This document shows, in pieces, positions 40,788-49,235 of a stretch of 64,000 nucleotides of DNA. Location: NCBI GenBank assembly GCA_035707105.1, contig DASSUI010000013.1:52889-116888 (forward strand), read 5' to 3'. The position numbers were made by a program, and so were the translations under genes. Position 1 is the stretch's first letter. Every line of letters begins with the position of its first letter. The notes under the pieces were generated by a model. That model ran no database searches. It was not told the DNA's origin and worked only from the letters and a program-made list of their open reading frames with translations. The stretch is from JACDAN01 sp035707105. Its GTDB lineage: Bacteria > Actinomycetota > Thermoleophilia > Gaiellales > Gaiellaceae.

Positions 40788-41498
40788 GTGCACGGCGACG
40801 GACTGCTCTCCGAGCTGCACGCTCACACCACCTGGAGCGACGGCACCCTGACCCTCACCGAGCTCGTCGATCTCTACGGGAGGAACGGGTTCGACGTCCT
40901 CTGTGTCACCGACCACGCCCTGCCGGAGGGCCGGCCGTACCTGACCGAGCGTGCCTATGCCCGCTACATCGCGGCGATCGAACGCGAGGCGAAGCGGGCG
41001 CGCGAGGTGTACGACCTGCTGCTCGTCCCGGGGCTCGAGCTCACGTTCGGCGGCGAGGACCCGGACGAGGCAGGGCACGCGCTGGCGCTGGGCCTGCGCT
41101 CGTGGGTGGCGCTCGACCGCGGGCTGGAGCACGCACTCCGCGAGGCGCGCGACCGGGGCGCGGCGATCGTCGCGGCGCACCCGCACGGTCCGGACGGGGA
41201 CCCGAGGCCGCTCCGCACGACCCGCTGGTTCTGGCGGAACCGCGACCGCCTGGCCGGTGCCGTCGACCGGTGGGAGCTGTTCAACCGGACGCAGACGTTC
41301 GGCTGGATCGCCGACCTCCGCCTGCCTCCCATCGCGAGCGGCGATGTCCACCGCCCGGAGCACCTCGAGAGCTGGAAGACGATCGTCCCGTGCCGTAAGA
41401 GTGAACGCGCGCTCCTCGACCACCTCCGCTCGGACCGCACCGCCTACGTGGTCCCCTGGCACCTGCGGGCGGCTCCTGCGCGCGTGGCGGCGGCGTGA
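40788..41498 (+). CDS. PHP-domain phosphoesterase
   Basis: 236 residues, GTG start. PHP metal-site motifs: ELHAHTTWSDG near the N-terminus, CVTDHA, LVPGLELTF, IVAAHPHG and the C-terminal IASGDVHRPEH. The domain is a trinuclear-metal phosphoesterase in the TrpH/YciV group, acting on nucleotides or small phosphate esters. It lies among PHO-regulon genes with a weak PHO half-box upstream, suggesting phosphate scavenging or turnover; no signal peptide, so intracellular. The PHO box of the next gene touches its stop codon. Confidence 0.85.
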   Translation: MHGDGLLSELHAHTTWSDGTLTLTELVDLYGRNGFDVLCVTDHALPEGRPYLTERAYARYIAAIEREAKRAREVYDLLLVPGLELTFGGEDPDEAGHALALGLRSWVALDRGLEHALREARDRGAAIVAAHPHGPDGDPRPLRTTRWFWRNRDRLAGAVDRWELFNRTQTFGWIADLRLPPIASGDVHRPEHLESWKTIVPCRKSERALLDHLRSDRTAYVVPWHLRAAPARVAAA

Positions 41499-41537
41499 TT
41501 CACCGAACCGACACCACTCGTTCACCGCGACTCAACC
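41498..41537 (+). promoter_or_regulatory. PHO box upstream of the second response regulator
   Basis: Four units at 11-base steps: ATTCACC (41498), CGACACC (41509), GTTCACC (41520), CTCAACC (41531). Units 1 and 3 match the GTTCACC consensus well. The regulator ATG is 35 bases downstream. Confidence 0.65.
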
Positions 41538-41571
41538 CCAGCCGAGCTTCGGCCGCGCCAAGATCGAGACG

Positions 41572-42267
41572 ATGGCGAAGATCCTGATCGTCGAGGATGA
41601 CGAGGTGATCGCCAACGGCATGGCGAGCCATCTGACCGCGGCAGGCTTCGAGCCGAGCTGGGTCTCGAACGGCGTCGCGGGCCTCGCCCGGCTCAGGTAC
41701 GAGCAGCCCGACGTGTGCGTCGTCGATCTCATGCTCCCGGCCCTCGACGGCTGGAAGCTGATCGAGGCGGCACGCTCGGCCGGCATCGGAACGCCGATCG
41801 TGGTCGTGAGCGCGCGCGGAAGCGAGGACGACCGCGTGCACACGCTCGAGCTCGGCGCCGACGACTACCTCGTCAAGCCGTTCTCGATGCGGGAATTGGT
41901 CGCCCGCGTCGGCGCGGCCGCACGCCGCGGCGTCAGGGCGGTCGAGGTCGACCGTGACGAGCCGATCGAGCTCGCGGAGCTCCGAATCGACCCCGAGAGC
42001 GTGCAGGCCTACCTGGACGGCCGAAGCGCCGGCCTCACGCCGACCGAGTTCCGCCTCCTCTACGCCCTCGCTCGGGAGAGCCCCCGCGTCGTGACCCGGG
42101 AGGAGCTCCTCCAGCGGATCTGGGGCCGCCGGCGCTCACGGAGGGATCGGACCGTGGACGTCTTCGTGCGGAAGCTCCGCGAGAAGATCGACGCGCGGGC
42201 GCCGCGCCACGCGTTCGTCCACACGCGCTACGGCGTCGGCTACAAGCTCGACCCCCAGCCGAAATAG
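41572..42267 (+). CDS. PhoB/OmpR-family response regulator, copy 2
   Basis: 231 residues. Receiver with phospho-acceptor D52 (VVDLMLPALDGW) and a DNA-binding winged helix (LTPTEFRLLYALARES, VDVFVRKLREKID, TRYGVGYKLD). By eye about three quarters of residues match the regulator at 38642, including both N- and C-terminal ends, so the two arose by duplication. No kinase gene lies beside this copy. The PHO box 35 bases upstream suggests auto- or cross-regulation. ATG start. Confidence 0.93.
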   Translation: MAKILIVEDDEVIANGMASHLTAAGFEPSWVSNGVAGLARLRYEQPDVCVVDLMLPALDGWKLIEAARSAGIGTPIVVVSARGSEDDRVHTLELGADDYLVKPFSMRELVARVGAAARRGVRAVEVDRDEPIELAELRIDPESVQAYLDGRSAGLTPTEFRLLYALARESPRVVTREELLQRIWGRRRSRRDRTVDVFVRKLREKIDARAPRHAFVHTRYGVGYKLDPQPK

Positions 42268-42285
42268 GGTAGGACTCCGCCGCGA

Positions 42286-43227
42286 ATGCGCGGACGAGGC
42301 GCGATCTACGGCGTGGCCGGCGCTGCCTTCGCGGTCGCCGTCCTCCTGGCGATCCTGGGAACCGGCGAGGAGCCCGGCGCGCTCACGAACTGGCAGGCGC
42401 TCGTCCTCGGCGTCGTCCAGGGCGCGACGGAGCTCCTGCCGATCAGCTCCTCCGCCCACCTGATCCTCGTCCCCTGGCTCGCCGACTGGACGTACCTCGA
42501 GCAGAACGACGAGTTCAACCAGACCTTCGACGTTGCACTCCACCTCGGGACGCTCGTCGCGGTCGCGGGCTACTTCTGGCGGGACGTCGTCCGCCTGCTC
42601 GCGGCTTGGCTGCGCTCGGTCTGGCGCCGGTCGGTGCGGGACACCGACGAGCGGCTCGCCTGGGCCGTGTTCGTCGCCACGATCCCCGCGGCGCTCGCGG
42701 GCGCCTTCGGCGAGAGCTTCATCGTGGACAACCTCGGCGAGCCCTGGCAGATCGCGATCCTGCTCTCGTTCTTCGCCCTCGTGCTGCTCGCGGCCGACCG
42801 GCGGCCGACGACCCGCGATCTGGAGACGGTCGGGATCAAGGAGGGCTTCGCGATCGGCGTCGCGCAGAGCCTCGCGCTGGCGCCGGGAGTGTCCCGCTCG
42901 GGGATCACGATCTCGGCCGCGCGCTTCATCGGCCTCGATCGCGACAGCGCCGCCCGGCTTTCGTTCCTGCTCCTGATCCCGACGACGCTCGGCGCCGTCC
43001 TCTGGAAGGGCGTGACCGATGTCCTGCTCGGCGACCTGCCCGCCGGTTGGCAGGGCCCGTTCCTCGTCGGCACGCTGGCCGCCGCCGCGAGCGGGCTGCT
43101 CGCGATCGTGTTCCTGCTCGGCTTCGTCCGTCGACACACCTACGCGCCGTTCGTCGTCTACCGGCTGATCGTCGCCGCGCTGGTCCTTGGTTTGATCGCG
43201 ACCGGGGTGCGGCAAGCAGGGTTCTGA
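42286..43227 (+). CDS. uppP: Undecaprenyl-diphosphatase (BacA/UppP family)
   Basis: 313-residue integral membrane enzyme that recycles undecaprenyl pyrophosphate to the monophosphate carrier for peptidoglycan and glycan export. The signature GATELLPISSSAHL (about 47-60) and PGVSRSGITI (about 199-208) with its catalytic residues are intact, and there are about eight hydrophobic segments. An extra N-terminal helix (about 5-25) precedes the family start. It follows the second response regulator by 18 bases. ATG start; its stop overlaps the next ATG by one base. Confidence 0.95.
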   Translation: MRGRGAIYGVAGAAFAVAVLLAILGTGEEPGALTNWQALVLGVVQGATELLPISSSAHLILVPWLADWTYLEQNDEFNQTFDVALHLGTLVAVAGYFWRDVVRLLAAWLRSVWRRSVRDTDERLAWAVFVATIPAALAGAFGESFIVDNLGEPWQIAILLSFFALVLLAADRRPTTRDLETVGIKEGFAIGVAQSLALAPGVSRSGITISAARFIGLDRDSAARLSFLLLIPTTLGAVLWKGVTDVLLGDLPAGWQGPFLVGTLAAAASGLLAIVFLLGFVRRHTYAPFVVYRLIVAALVLGLIATGVRQAGF

Positions 43228-44180
43228 TGACCGAGTTCGGCCTCGCGCTCTCGTCGGAGGAGCATCCGCCCAACGACCTCGTCGCGCTCGCGAAACGGGC
43301 CGAGGACACCGGCTTCGAGTTCGCGATGATCTCCGACCACTTCCATCCGTGGACGGACGCGCAGGGCCAGAGCCCGTTCGTCTGGGCCGTGGTCGGAGGG
43401 ATCTCCCAGGCGACGGAGCGGATCCGGCTCGGGACGGGCGTCACTTGCCCGACGATCCGGATCCACCCCGCGATCGTCGCCCACGCGGCTGCGACGGCGG
43501 CCGTGATGATGCAGGGGCGATTCTTCCTCGGTCTCGGCGCAGGCGAGAACCTCAACGAGCACGTCGTGGGCGAGGGCTGGCCCGCCCCGGACGAGCGGCT
43601 GGCGATGCTCGAGGAGGCGATCGAGGCGATCCGCCTCCTCTGGGAGGGCGGCTACCAGACCCATCGAGGCGAGTTCTTCGACGTCGAGCAGGCCCGGCTC
43701 TACACGCTGCCGGACGAGCCGCCGGTGATCGCCGTCGCGGCGGGGAAGCCGCTGGCCGCCGAGCTGGCCGGCAGGGCGGCCGACGCGTTCGTCAACGTGT
43801 CGCCCGACTCGGAGACGATCGAGGCCTTCGAATCCGCCGGCGGACAGGGCAAGCCGAAGTACGGGCAGATCACGGGGTGCTGGGCGTCCTCCGAAGAGGA
43901 GGGCGCCAGGATCGCCTGCGAGGTCTGGCCGAATGCCGCGCTCGGCGGCGACCTGACCTACGAGCTGCCGCTCCCGCTCCACTTCGAGCAGGCGACGGAG
44001 GACGTGAAACCGGACGACCTGGCGGAGGCGATCCCGTGCGGGCCCGACCGGGACCGCTGGGTCGAGGACATCCGGGCCTACGAGCAGGCCGGCTACACGC
44101 ACATCTACTTCCACCAGGTCGGCCGCGACCAGGACGGTTTCCTCCGCTTCTGGAAGGACGAGCTCGAGCCGAACCTCTGA
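43227..44180 (+). CDS. Luciferase-like (LLM) F420-dependent oxidoreductase, F420-G6PD-like
   Basis: 317-residue TIM-barrel flavin/F420 oxidoreductase. Motifs are AEDTGFEFAMISDHFHPWTD, GTGVTCPTIRIHPAIVAHAAAT and FLGLGAGENLNEHVVG, as in the F420-dependent glucose-6-phosphate dehydrogenase group (TIGR03557-like). The presence of this group implies that the host makes coenzyme F420. The substrate cannot be fixed from sequence. The ATG shares a base with the uppP stop (TGATG). Confidence 0.88.
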   Translation: MTEFGLALSSEEHPPNDLVALAKRAEDTGFEFAMISDHFHPWTDAQGQSPFVWAVVGGISQATERIRLGTGVTCPTIRIHPAIVAHAAATAAVMMQGRFFLGLGAGENLNEHVVGEGWPAPDERLAMLEEAIEAIRLLWEGGYQTHRGEFFDVEQARLYTLPDEPPVIAVAAGKPLAAELAGRAADAFVNVSPDSETIEAFESAGGQGKPKYGQITGCWASSEEEGARIACEVWPNAALGGDLTYELPLPLHFEQATEDVKPDDLAEAIPCGPDRDRWVEDIRAYEQAGYTHIYFHQVGRDQDGFLRFWKDELEPNL

Positions 44181-44193
44181 TCTAATCGGAGAC

Positions 44194-45339
44194 GTGAAGT
44201 TCGACCGCCGCGAGCTGGCCGGCGCGGTCGCCGACGTCGGCGTCCTGGTGCCGATCGCGGTCGCCCTGATCGTCTCCAACGGGCTGTCGGCGACGGCGGT
44301 CCTCCTCCCGGCCGGGCTCCTGTACGTCGCCGTCGCTCTCCGCTACGGGCTGCCGATCCCGGTCCAGCCGCTGAAGGCGTTCGGGGCGATCGCGATCGCG
44401 AAGGGGCTCGGCTCTGACGAGATCGCGGCCGGAGCGCTCCTCATGGGCGTCGTCTTCGTCCTCCTCGGGCGCCTGCAGCTGCTCGACCTGGCGGCGCGCG
44501 CCTTCCCGAAGGCGCTCATCCGCGGCGTCCAGCTGACCGTCGGCCTCCTCTTCCTGAAGATCGCGTGGGGCCTCGTGCTCGACCCGCCGACGTCCTTCTC
44601 CGAGCACGCGCTCCCGAGCGCCTGGGCCGTGCCGCTCGCCGCGGCAGGGGTCGTCGCGGCGCTCGCGCTCCGCCGCTACCCCGTCTCGCTCGCGCTCGTC
44701 GTGGCCGGCGGCGTCGTCATGGTCGCGCTGGGCGCCGGCGATGCCGCACTCGGGCCGTCTCCCCTCGTCCTTCCCCACCTCGACGCGTCCACGCTGGCCA
44801 CAGCCTTCACCGTCCTCGTCCTGCCGCAGATCCCGCTCTCCTTCGCGAACTCGTGCCTCGCGACCGCCGACGCGGCGCGCGTCTACTTCGGTGAGAAGGC
44901 CGCGGCGGTCCGCCCCGGCCGGCTCGCAACGACCTTCGGCACGGCCGACCTGCTCGCGGGCGCGATCGGCGGCATGCCGGTCTGCCACGGCGCCGGAGGA
45001 CTGACCGCGCACGTCGCCTTCGGCGCGCGCACCGGCGGCGCCCCGCTCGCCATGGGCGCCGGACTCCTCGTGCTCGCGCTCGGCTTCGGCGCAGGCCTGG
45101 CCGCCCTGCTCACCGCCTTCCCGCTCCCGATCCTCGCCGCCCTGCTCGCGACCGCCGGCGTGCTGCACATCGGGCTCCTGCGCGACCTTCGCGAGCCCTG
45201 GGCGTGGGCGCTCGCGCTCGCCGTCGGGCTCGTGGGCTTCCAGGTCCACCTGGCCCTCGCGCTCGTCGGCGGCCTCGTCCTGTACTGGGGCGCCCGGGCG
45301 GTCGCCGCGCTGGCCGGGGCGCGGCTCCGAACCGCGTGA
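44194..45339 (+). CDS. MOT1-type molybdate/sulfate transporter
   Basis: 381-residue membrane protein with about ten helices. The two MOT1 signatures are present: ELAGAVADVGVLVPIAVAL then PIPVQPLKAFGAIAIA, and GGMPVCHGAGGLTAHVAFGA. The family (SulP-related) carries molybdate with high affinity in eukaryotes and putatively molybdate or sulfate in bacteria. Molybdate supply would suit the molybdenum hydroxylase at 7042-10545. GTG start with GGAG 3 bases upstream; the stop overlaps the NCS1 ATG by one base. Confidence 0.85.
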   Translation: MKFDRRELAGAVADVGVLVPIAVALIVSNGLSATAVLLPAGLLYVAVALRYGLPIPVQPLKAFGAIAIAKGLGSDEIAAGALLMGVVFVLLGRLQLLDLAARAFPKALIRGVQLTVGLLFLKIAWGLVLDPPTSFSEHALPSAWAVPLAAAGVVAALALRRYPVSLALVVAGGVVMVALGAGDAALGPSPLVLPHLDASTLATAFTVLVLPQIPLSFANSCLATADAARVYFGEKAAAVRPGRLATTFGTADLLAGAIGGMPVCHGAGGLTAHVAFGARTGGAPLAMGAGLLVLALGFGAGLAALLTAFPLPILAALLATAGVLHIGLLRDLREPWAWALALAVGLVGFQVHLALALVGGLVLYWGARAVAALAGARLRTA

Positions 45340-46682
45340 TGGACGGGCCGACGCCGTCCTGGGGCATCGACCCCGTCCCCGACCGGCTCCGGGTCCTCGG
45401 CCTCTTCGACCAGGTCACGCTGTGGGGAAATCTCGGCGTCTCGCTGCTCGTGCTCGTGATCGGCGCGCTCCTCGTGCCTTCGTTGACGCTGCGCGACGCG
45501 CTGCTCGCGATCGTCTTCGGCGGGCTGATCGGCAACGCGATGGTCGGCGCCGCCGGAATGATCGGTGCCGACGCGCGGGTGCCGTCGATGGTCCTCCTCC
45601 GCGCGCCGCTCGGCCGTCGCGGCTCGTACATCCCGACCGCCCTGAACGCCCTCCAGTGCCTCGGCTGGGCGACGTTCGAGCTGATCATCATCGCGGCCGC
45701 GGCGGGCGCGCTCTCCGACCAGCTCTTCGGTGTCGAGGCCAAGGCCCTCTGGACGATCGTGTTCGGCGTCCTCGCGGCCATCTTCGCGCTGCTCGGCCCC
45801 GTCGGGTTCGTCCGCCGGATCCTGCGGCGGTTCGGGGTCTGGATCGTCATGGCTTCGCTGATCTACCTCAGCTGGTGGGCGCTCTCGGAGGCCGACTTCA
45901 GCGCGCTCTGGAACGCCCCGGCGCAGGGTGGGTCGTTCTGGCTCGGCGTCGACCTCGTGATCGCGATCACCGTCTCCTGGGTGCCGCTGGTCTCGGACTA
46001 CACACGGTTCTCGCGCGACCGCGGCTCGGCCTTCTGGGGCGCCGGGGGCGGGTACTTCCTGGGCGGGACGTGGATGCTCGCGCTCGGAATCTTCATCGTC
46101 CTGACCCGCGGCGTCACCGATCCGGTGGAGATTCCGCCCGCGGTCGCCGGCGCCGGGCTCGCGGCCGCTCTCGCGTTTCTCGCGGTCACGCTCGACGAGA
46201 CGGACGAGGCGTTCGCCAACGTCTACTCGACGGCCGTGTCGCTCCAGAACGTCCTCTCGCAGATCCACCAGCGCCTGCTCATCACGGCGATCGCCGCCCT
46301 TGCGACCTTCGGCGCGCTCGTGATTCAGCTCCGGAACTACGAGTCGTTCCTGCTCCTCCTCGGCTCGTGCTTCGTTCCGCTCTTCGGGGTGCTGCTCGCC
46401 GACTGGATCCGGTCGGGAGCGCGGTACACCCGCTCGCAGATCTTCGACGCACCCGCCTGGCGACCCGAGCTGCTGCTCGCCTGGGCGCTCGGCTTCGCGC
46501 TGTACCACTGGCTCCACGAGCCGCCGCTCGGCCCGTCCTGGTGGGTGGACATCGTCGAGCGCACGGGCCAGCCGAACCTGGGCATCGGCGCCTCGCTTCC
46601 GAGCTTCGCGGCCTCGTTCGTGCTCGCGCTGGGCCTAAGCTCCCTAGGCTCAAGGTTGCCGCAACCCGTTTCCAAGTGGTAA
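45339..46682 (+). CDS. NCS1-family nucleobase/cytosine-type permease
   Basis: 447 residues with about twelve hydrophobic segments. NCS1 features include the first-helix region FDQVTLWGNLGVSLLVLVIGALL, IGNAMVGAAGMIGADARVPSMVLLR and the helix SWVPLVSDYTRFSR. Members import cytosine, purines, hydantoins, allantoin or thiamine precursors with Na+ or H+. The substrate is not evident; coupling to the MOT1 gene could point to purines and molybdenum-dependent purine oxidation, which is inference only. The final bases carry a palindrome that may control the next operon. Confidence 0.85.
   Translation: MDGPTPSWGIDPVPDRLRVLGLFDQVTLWGNLGVSLLVLVIGALLVPSLTLRDALLAIVFGGLIGNAMVGAAGMIGADARVPSMVLLRAPLGRRGSYIPTALNALQCLGWATFELIIIAAAAGALSDQLFGVEAKALWTIVFGVLAAIFALLGPVGFVRRILRRFGVWIVMASLIYLSWWALSEADFSALWNAPAQGGSFWLGVDLVIAITVSWVPLVSDYTRFSRDRGSAFWGAGGGYFLGGTWMLALGIFIVLTRGVTDPVEIPPAVAGAGLAAALAFLAVTLDETDEAFANVYSTAVSLQNVLSQIHQRLLITAIAALATFGALVIQLRNYESFLLLLGSCFVPLFGVLLADWIRSGARYTRSQIFDAPAWRPELLLAWALGFALYHWLHEPPLGPSWWVDIVERTGQPNLGIGASLPSFAASFVLALGLSSLGSRLPQPVSKW
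46654..46666. promoter_or_regulatory. Small palindrome upstream of the sugar ABC operon
   Basis: GGTTGC-C-GCAACC, 6-bp arms, 36 bases before the ATPase start and inside the end of the NCS1 gene. It could be an operator for a LacI- or GntR-like regulator, but none is nearby. Confidence 0.25.
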
Positions 46683-46701
46683 GGATCAGCCGCACCCCGC
46701 C

Positions 46702-47934
46702 GTGGCCGAAGTCACTTTCTCAGACGTAGCGAAGGTCTTCCCGGACGGGACCCGGGCCGTCTCCGACCTGAACCTCGGCGCGAAGGACGGGGAGTTCGTG
46801 GTCCTCGTGGGCCCATCCGGCTGCGGCAAGACGACGGCGCTCCGGATGGTGGCGGGGCTGGAGGAGATCTCCGAGGGGGAGATCCGGATCGGCGACCGCG
46901 TCGTCAACGAGATCGCGCCGCGCGACCGGGACATCGCGATGGTCTTCCAGAGCTACGCGCTCTACCCGCACCTGACCGTCTACGACAACATCGCGTTCAG
47001 CCTCCGCCTCCGGAACGAGCGCAAGTCCGAGATCGACAAGCGGGTCCGGGAGGCGGCGCGGATCCTCGACCTCGAGGCGCTCCTCGACCGCAAGCCGCGC
47101 GCGCTCTCCGGCGGGCAGCGGCAGCGGGTCGCGATGGGCCGGGCGATCGTCCGGCAGCCGGCGGCGTTCCTGATGGACGAGCCGCTGTCCAACCTCGACG
47201 CGAAGCTCCGCGTCCAGATGCGCGCCGAGATCAGCAAGCTCCAGCGCAACATCGGCGTCACGACGATCTACGTCACCCACGACCAGGTCGAGGCGATGAC
47301 GATGGGCGACCGCGTGGCCGTGATGCGCAAGGGCCAGCTCCAGCAGGTCGCGCCGCCGCAGGAGCTCTACGACCGGCCCCTCAACCTCTTCGTCGGCGGC
47401 TTCATCGGGTCGCCCGCGATGAACCTCGTGGAAGCCGGGCTCGAGGAGGCGAACGGCGGCCTCGTCGCGGTGCTCGGCGACACCCGCCTCGATCTGGACG
47501 AGGAGAACCTCGCCGACCGGCCCGCGCTCCGCCGCTTCACCGGCCGGGAGATCGTGGTCGGCATCCGCCCGGAGCACCTCGAGGACGCGGCGATCGCCCA
47601 CGACAACCCGCCGGAGCGGCGGCTGAAGGGCGAAGTGGAGCTGCGCGAGGCACTCGGCGCCGAGCTGATGGTGCATTTCACGATCGACGCGCCGCCGGCG
47701 CTGACCGAGGAGGTGCAGGAGCTCGCCGCGGACGCCGGGACGACCGCCGAGGAGCTGCAGGGCGGCGACAAGCACCGGGCCGTGCTCGTCGGCCGCTTCA
47801 GCGCCGACTCGCAGGTCCGGGAAGGGCAGGGAGCAGAGGTCGCGGTCGACACCCGCGCGCTCCACTTCTTCGATCCGGAGACCGGCCTGGCCATCTACGA
47901 CGACAGCAACGGGACGAAAGGAGCATCGGCATGA
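46702..47934 (+). CDS. Sugar ABC transporter ATP-binding protein, MalK/UgpC-like
   Basis: 410 residues. Walker A GPSGCGKTT, Q-loop MVFQSYALYPHLTVYDNI, signature ALSGGQRQRVAMGRA, Walker B AFLMDEPLSNLD and the switch YVTHDQVEAMTMGDR are present. The MalK-type C-terminal OB/TOBE domains start at about 240 (VGGFIGSPAMNL) and are longer than usual, with an acidic stretch near 335-355. It powers the carbohydrate importer encoded behind it; having the ATPase first in the operon is less common. GTG start; the solute-binding gene overlaps by 4 bases. Confidence 0.94.
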   Translation: MAEVTFSDVAKVFPDGTRAVSDLNLGAKDGEFVVLVGPSGCGKTTALRMVAGLEEISEGEIRIGDRVVNEIAPRDRDIAMVFQSYALYPHLTVYDNIAFSLRLRNERKSEIDKRVREAARILDLEALLDRKPRALSGGQRQRVAMGRAIVRQPAAFLMDEPLSNLDAKLRVQMRAEISKLQRNIGVTTIYVTHDQVEAMTMGDRVAVMRKGQLQQVAPPQELYDRPLNLFVGGFIGSPAMNLVEAGLEEANGGLVAVLGDTRLDLDEENLADRPALRRFTGREIVVGIRPEHLEDAAIAHDNPPERRLKGEVELREALGAELMVHFTIDAPPALTEEVQELAADAGTTAEELQGGDKHRAVLVGRFSADSQVREGQGAEVAVDTRALHFFDPETGLAIYDDSNGTKGASA

Positions 47935-49232
47935 AGAGACGGTGGTTCATTCCGGCCGCCGTCCTGGCCGCGATGGCGCTCGCGCTCGGCGCCTGCGGTG
48001 GGGACGACGGCGGAGGGACCGAAGAGGGCGACGGGACCATCACGGTCTTCTCGCTGTGGGGCGGCTCCGAGCAGGAGGCGTTCCAGAAGGTCCTGGACAA
48101 GTTCACTGCGAACACGGGCATCAAGACGAAGTACGAGTCGGCCCGCGACTTCCTGCCGGTGATCCGGACGCGGCTCGCGGCGGACAACCCGCCGGACGTC
48201 GCGATCATTCCGCGGCCCGGCGTCGTCGCCGAGCTCGCACGGGACGAGTCTCTGATCCCGCTCGAGGACATGGGCCTCGACCCGGACAAGATCAACGAGA
48301 ACTACAGCGACACCTGGACGAGTCTCGCGACCGTCGACGACACGGTGTACGGCGTCGTCGCGAAGGCGAACTCGAAGAGCACGATCTGGTACAAGCCGAA
48401 GTCCTTCCAGGCCAACAGCTTCGAGATCCCGACGACCTGGGATCAGCTCCTCCAGATCACGCAGCAATACGACCAGAAGGGCGAGAAGCCGTGGGCGGTC
48501 GGCGCCCAGGGCCGCGACAACTCCTGGACCCTCACCGACTGGTTCGAGAACATCTACGCCCGGAAGGCCGGGAGCGACAACTACACGAAGCTCTTCAACG
48601 GCGACCTCGCGTTCAACGACCAGACGGTGAAGGACTCGCTGAGAGAGATGCTGAAGATCGTCAACGACAAGTACGTCGCCGGCGGGATCGACACCGCGCT
48701 GAGCATCGGCTTCGTCGACGGCATCGGCCGGGTCTTCAGCAAGAACCCGGTCGCCGAGATGTACATGGAGGGCGGCTTCGTCGGCGGCATCGCGCTCGGC
48801 GACGTCAACCCCGACCTCAAGGTGGGGACGGACATCGACTTCTTCCCGTGGCCCACGATCGACGAGGCGAACGGCAACCCGCTCGTCGGCGGCGGCGACG
48901 TGGCCTCCGCGTTCGTGAACAACGAGGACAACAAGAAGCTGATCGAGTACCTGTCCACGCCCGAGGCCGGGAAGATCTGGGTCTCGACCGGGGCGATCGC
49001 CTCGCCGAACAAAGGCGTGACCGAGACCGACTACCCGAACGAGCTCGTCGCGAAGGAGGCCGAGCAGCTGAAGAACGCCGAGTCGTTCCTCTTCGACGGC
49101 TCCGACCTCCTGCCCGGCACGCTCGGTCAGGACTTCGGGACGCTCCTCCAGAACATCATCAAGAACCCCGGCCAGATGGACTCGCTGCTCGACGACTACC
49201 AGTCGCAGGCCGAGTCCGCGTTCGCGAAGTAG
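47931..49232 (+). CDS. Sugar ABC transporter substrate-binding lipoprotein
   Basis: 433-residue extracellular family 1 solute-binding protein. The signal ends ALALGACGG, so the mature protein is lipid-anchored. The body has TITVFSLWGGSEQEAFQKVL, LAADNPPDVAIIPRPGVV and SAFVNNEDNKKLIEYLSTPE, typical of carbohydrate binders (MalE/UgpB type). It delivers a sugar or oligosaccharide to the two permeases that follow. ATG start overlapping the ATPase stop. The alpha-mannosidase downstream hints at a mannose-containing ligand. Confidence 0.93.
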   Translation: MKRRWFIPAAVLAAMALALGACGGDDGGGTEEGDGTITVFSLWGGSEQEAFQKVLDKFTANTGIKTKYESARDFLPVIRTRLAADNPPDVAIIPRPGVVAELARDESLIPLEDMGLDPDKINENYSDTWTSLATVDDTVYGVVAKANSKSTIWYKPKSFQANSFEIPTTWDQLLQITQQYDQKGEKPWAVGAQGRDNSWTLTDWFENIYARKAGSDNYTKLFNGDLAFNDQTVKDSLREMLKIVNDKYVAGGIDTALSIGFVDGIGRVFSKNPVAEMYMEGGFVGGIALGDVNPDLKVGTDIDFFPWPTIDEANGNPLVGGGDVASAFVNNEDNKKLIEYLSTPEAGKIWVSTGAIASPNKGVTETDYPNELVAKEAEQLKNAESFLFDGSDLLPGTLGQDFGTLLQNIIKNPGQMDSLLDDYQSQAESAFAK

Positions 49233-49235
49233 GCA

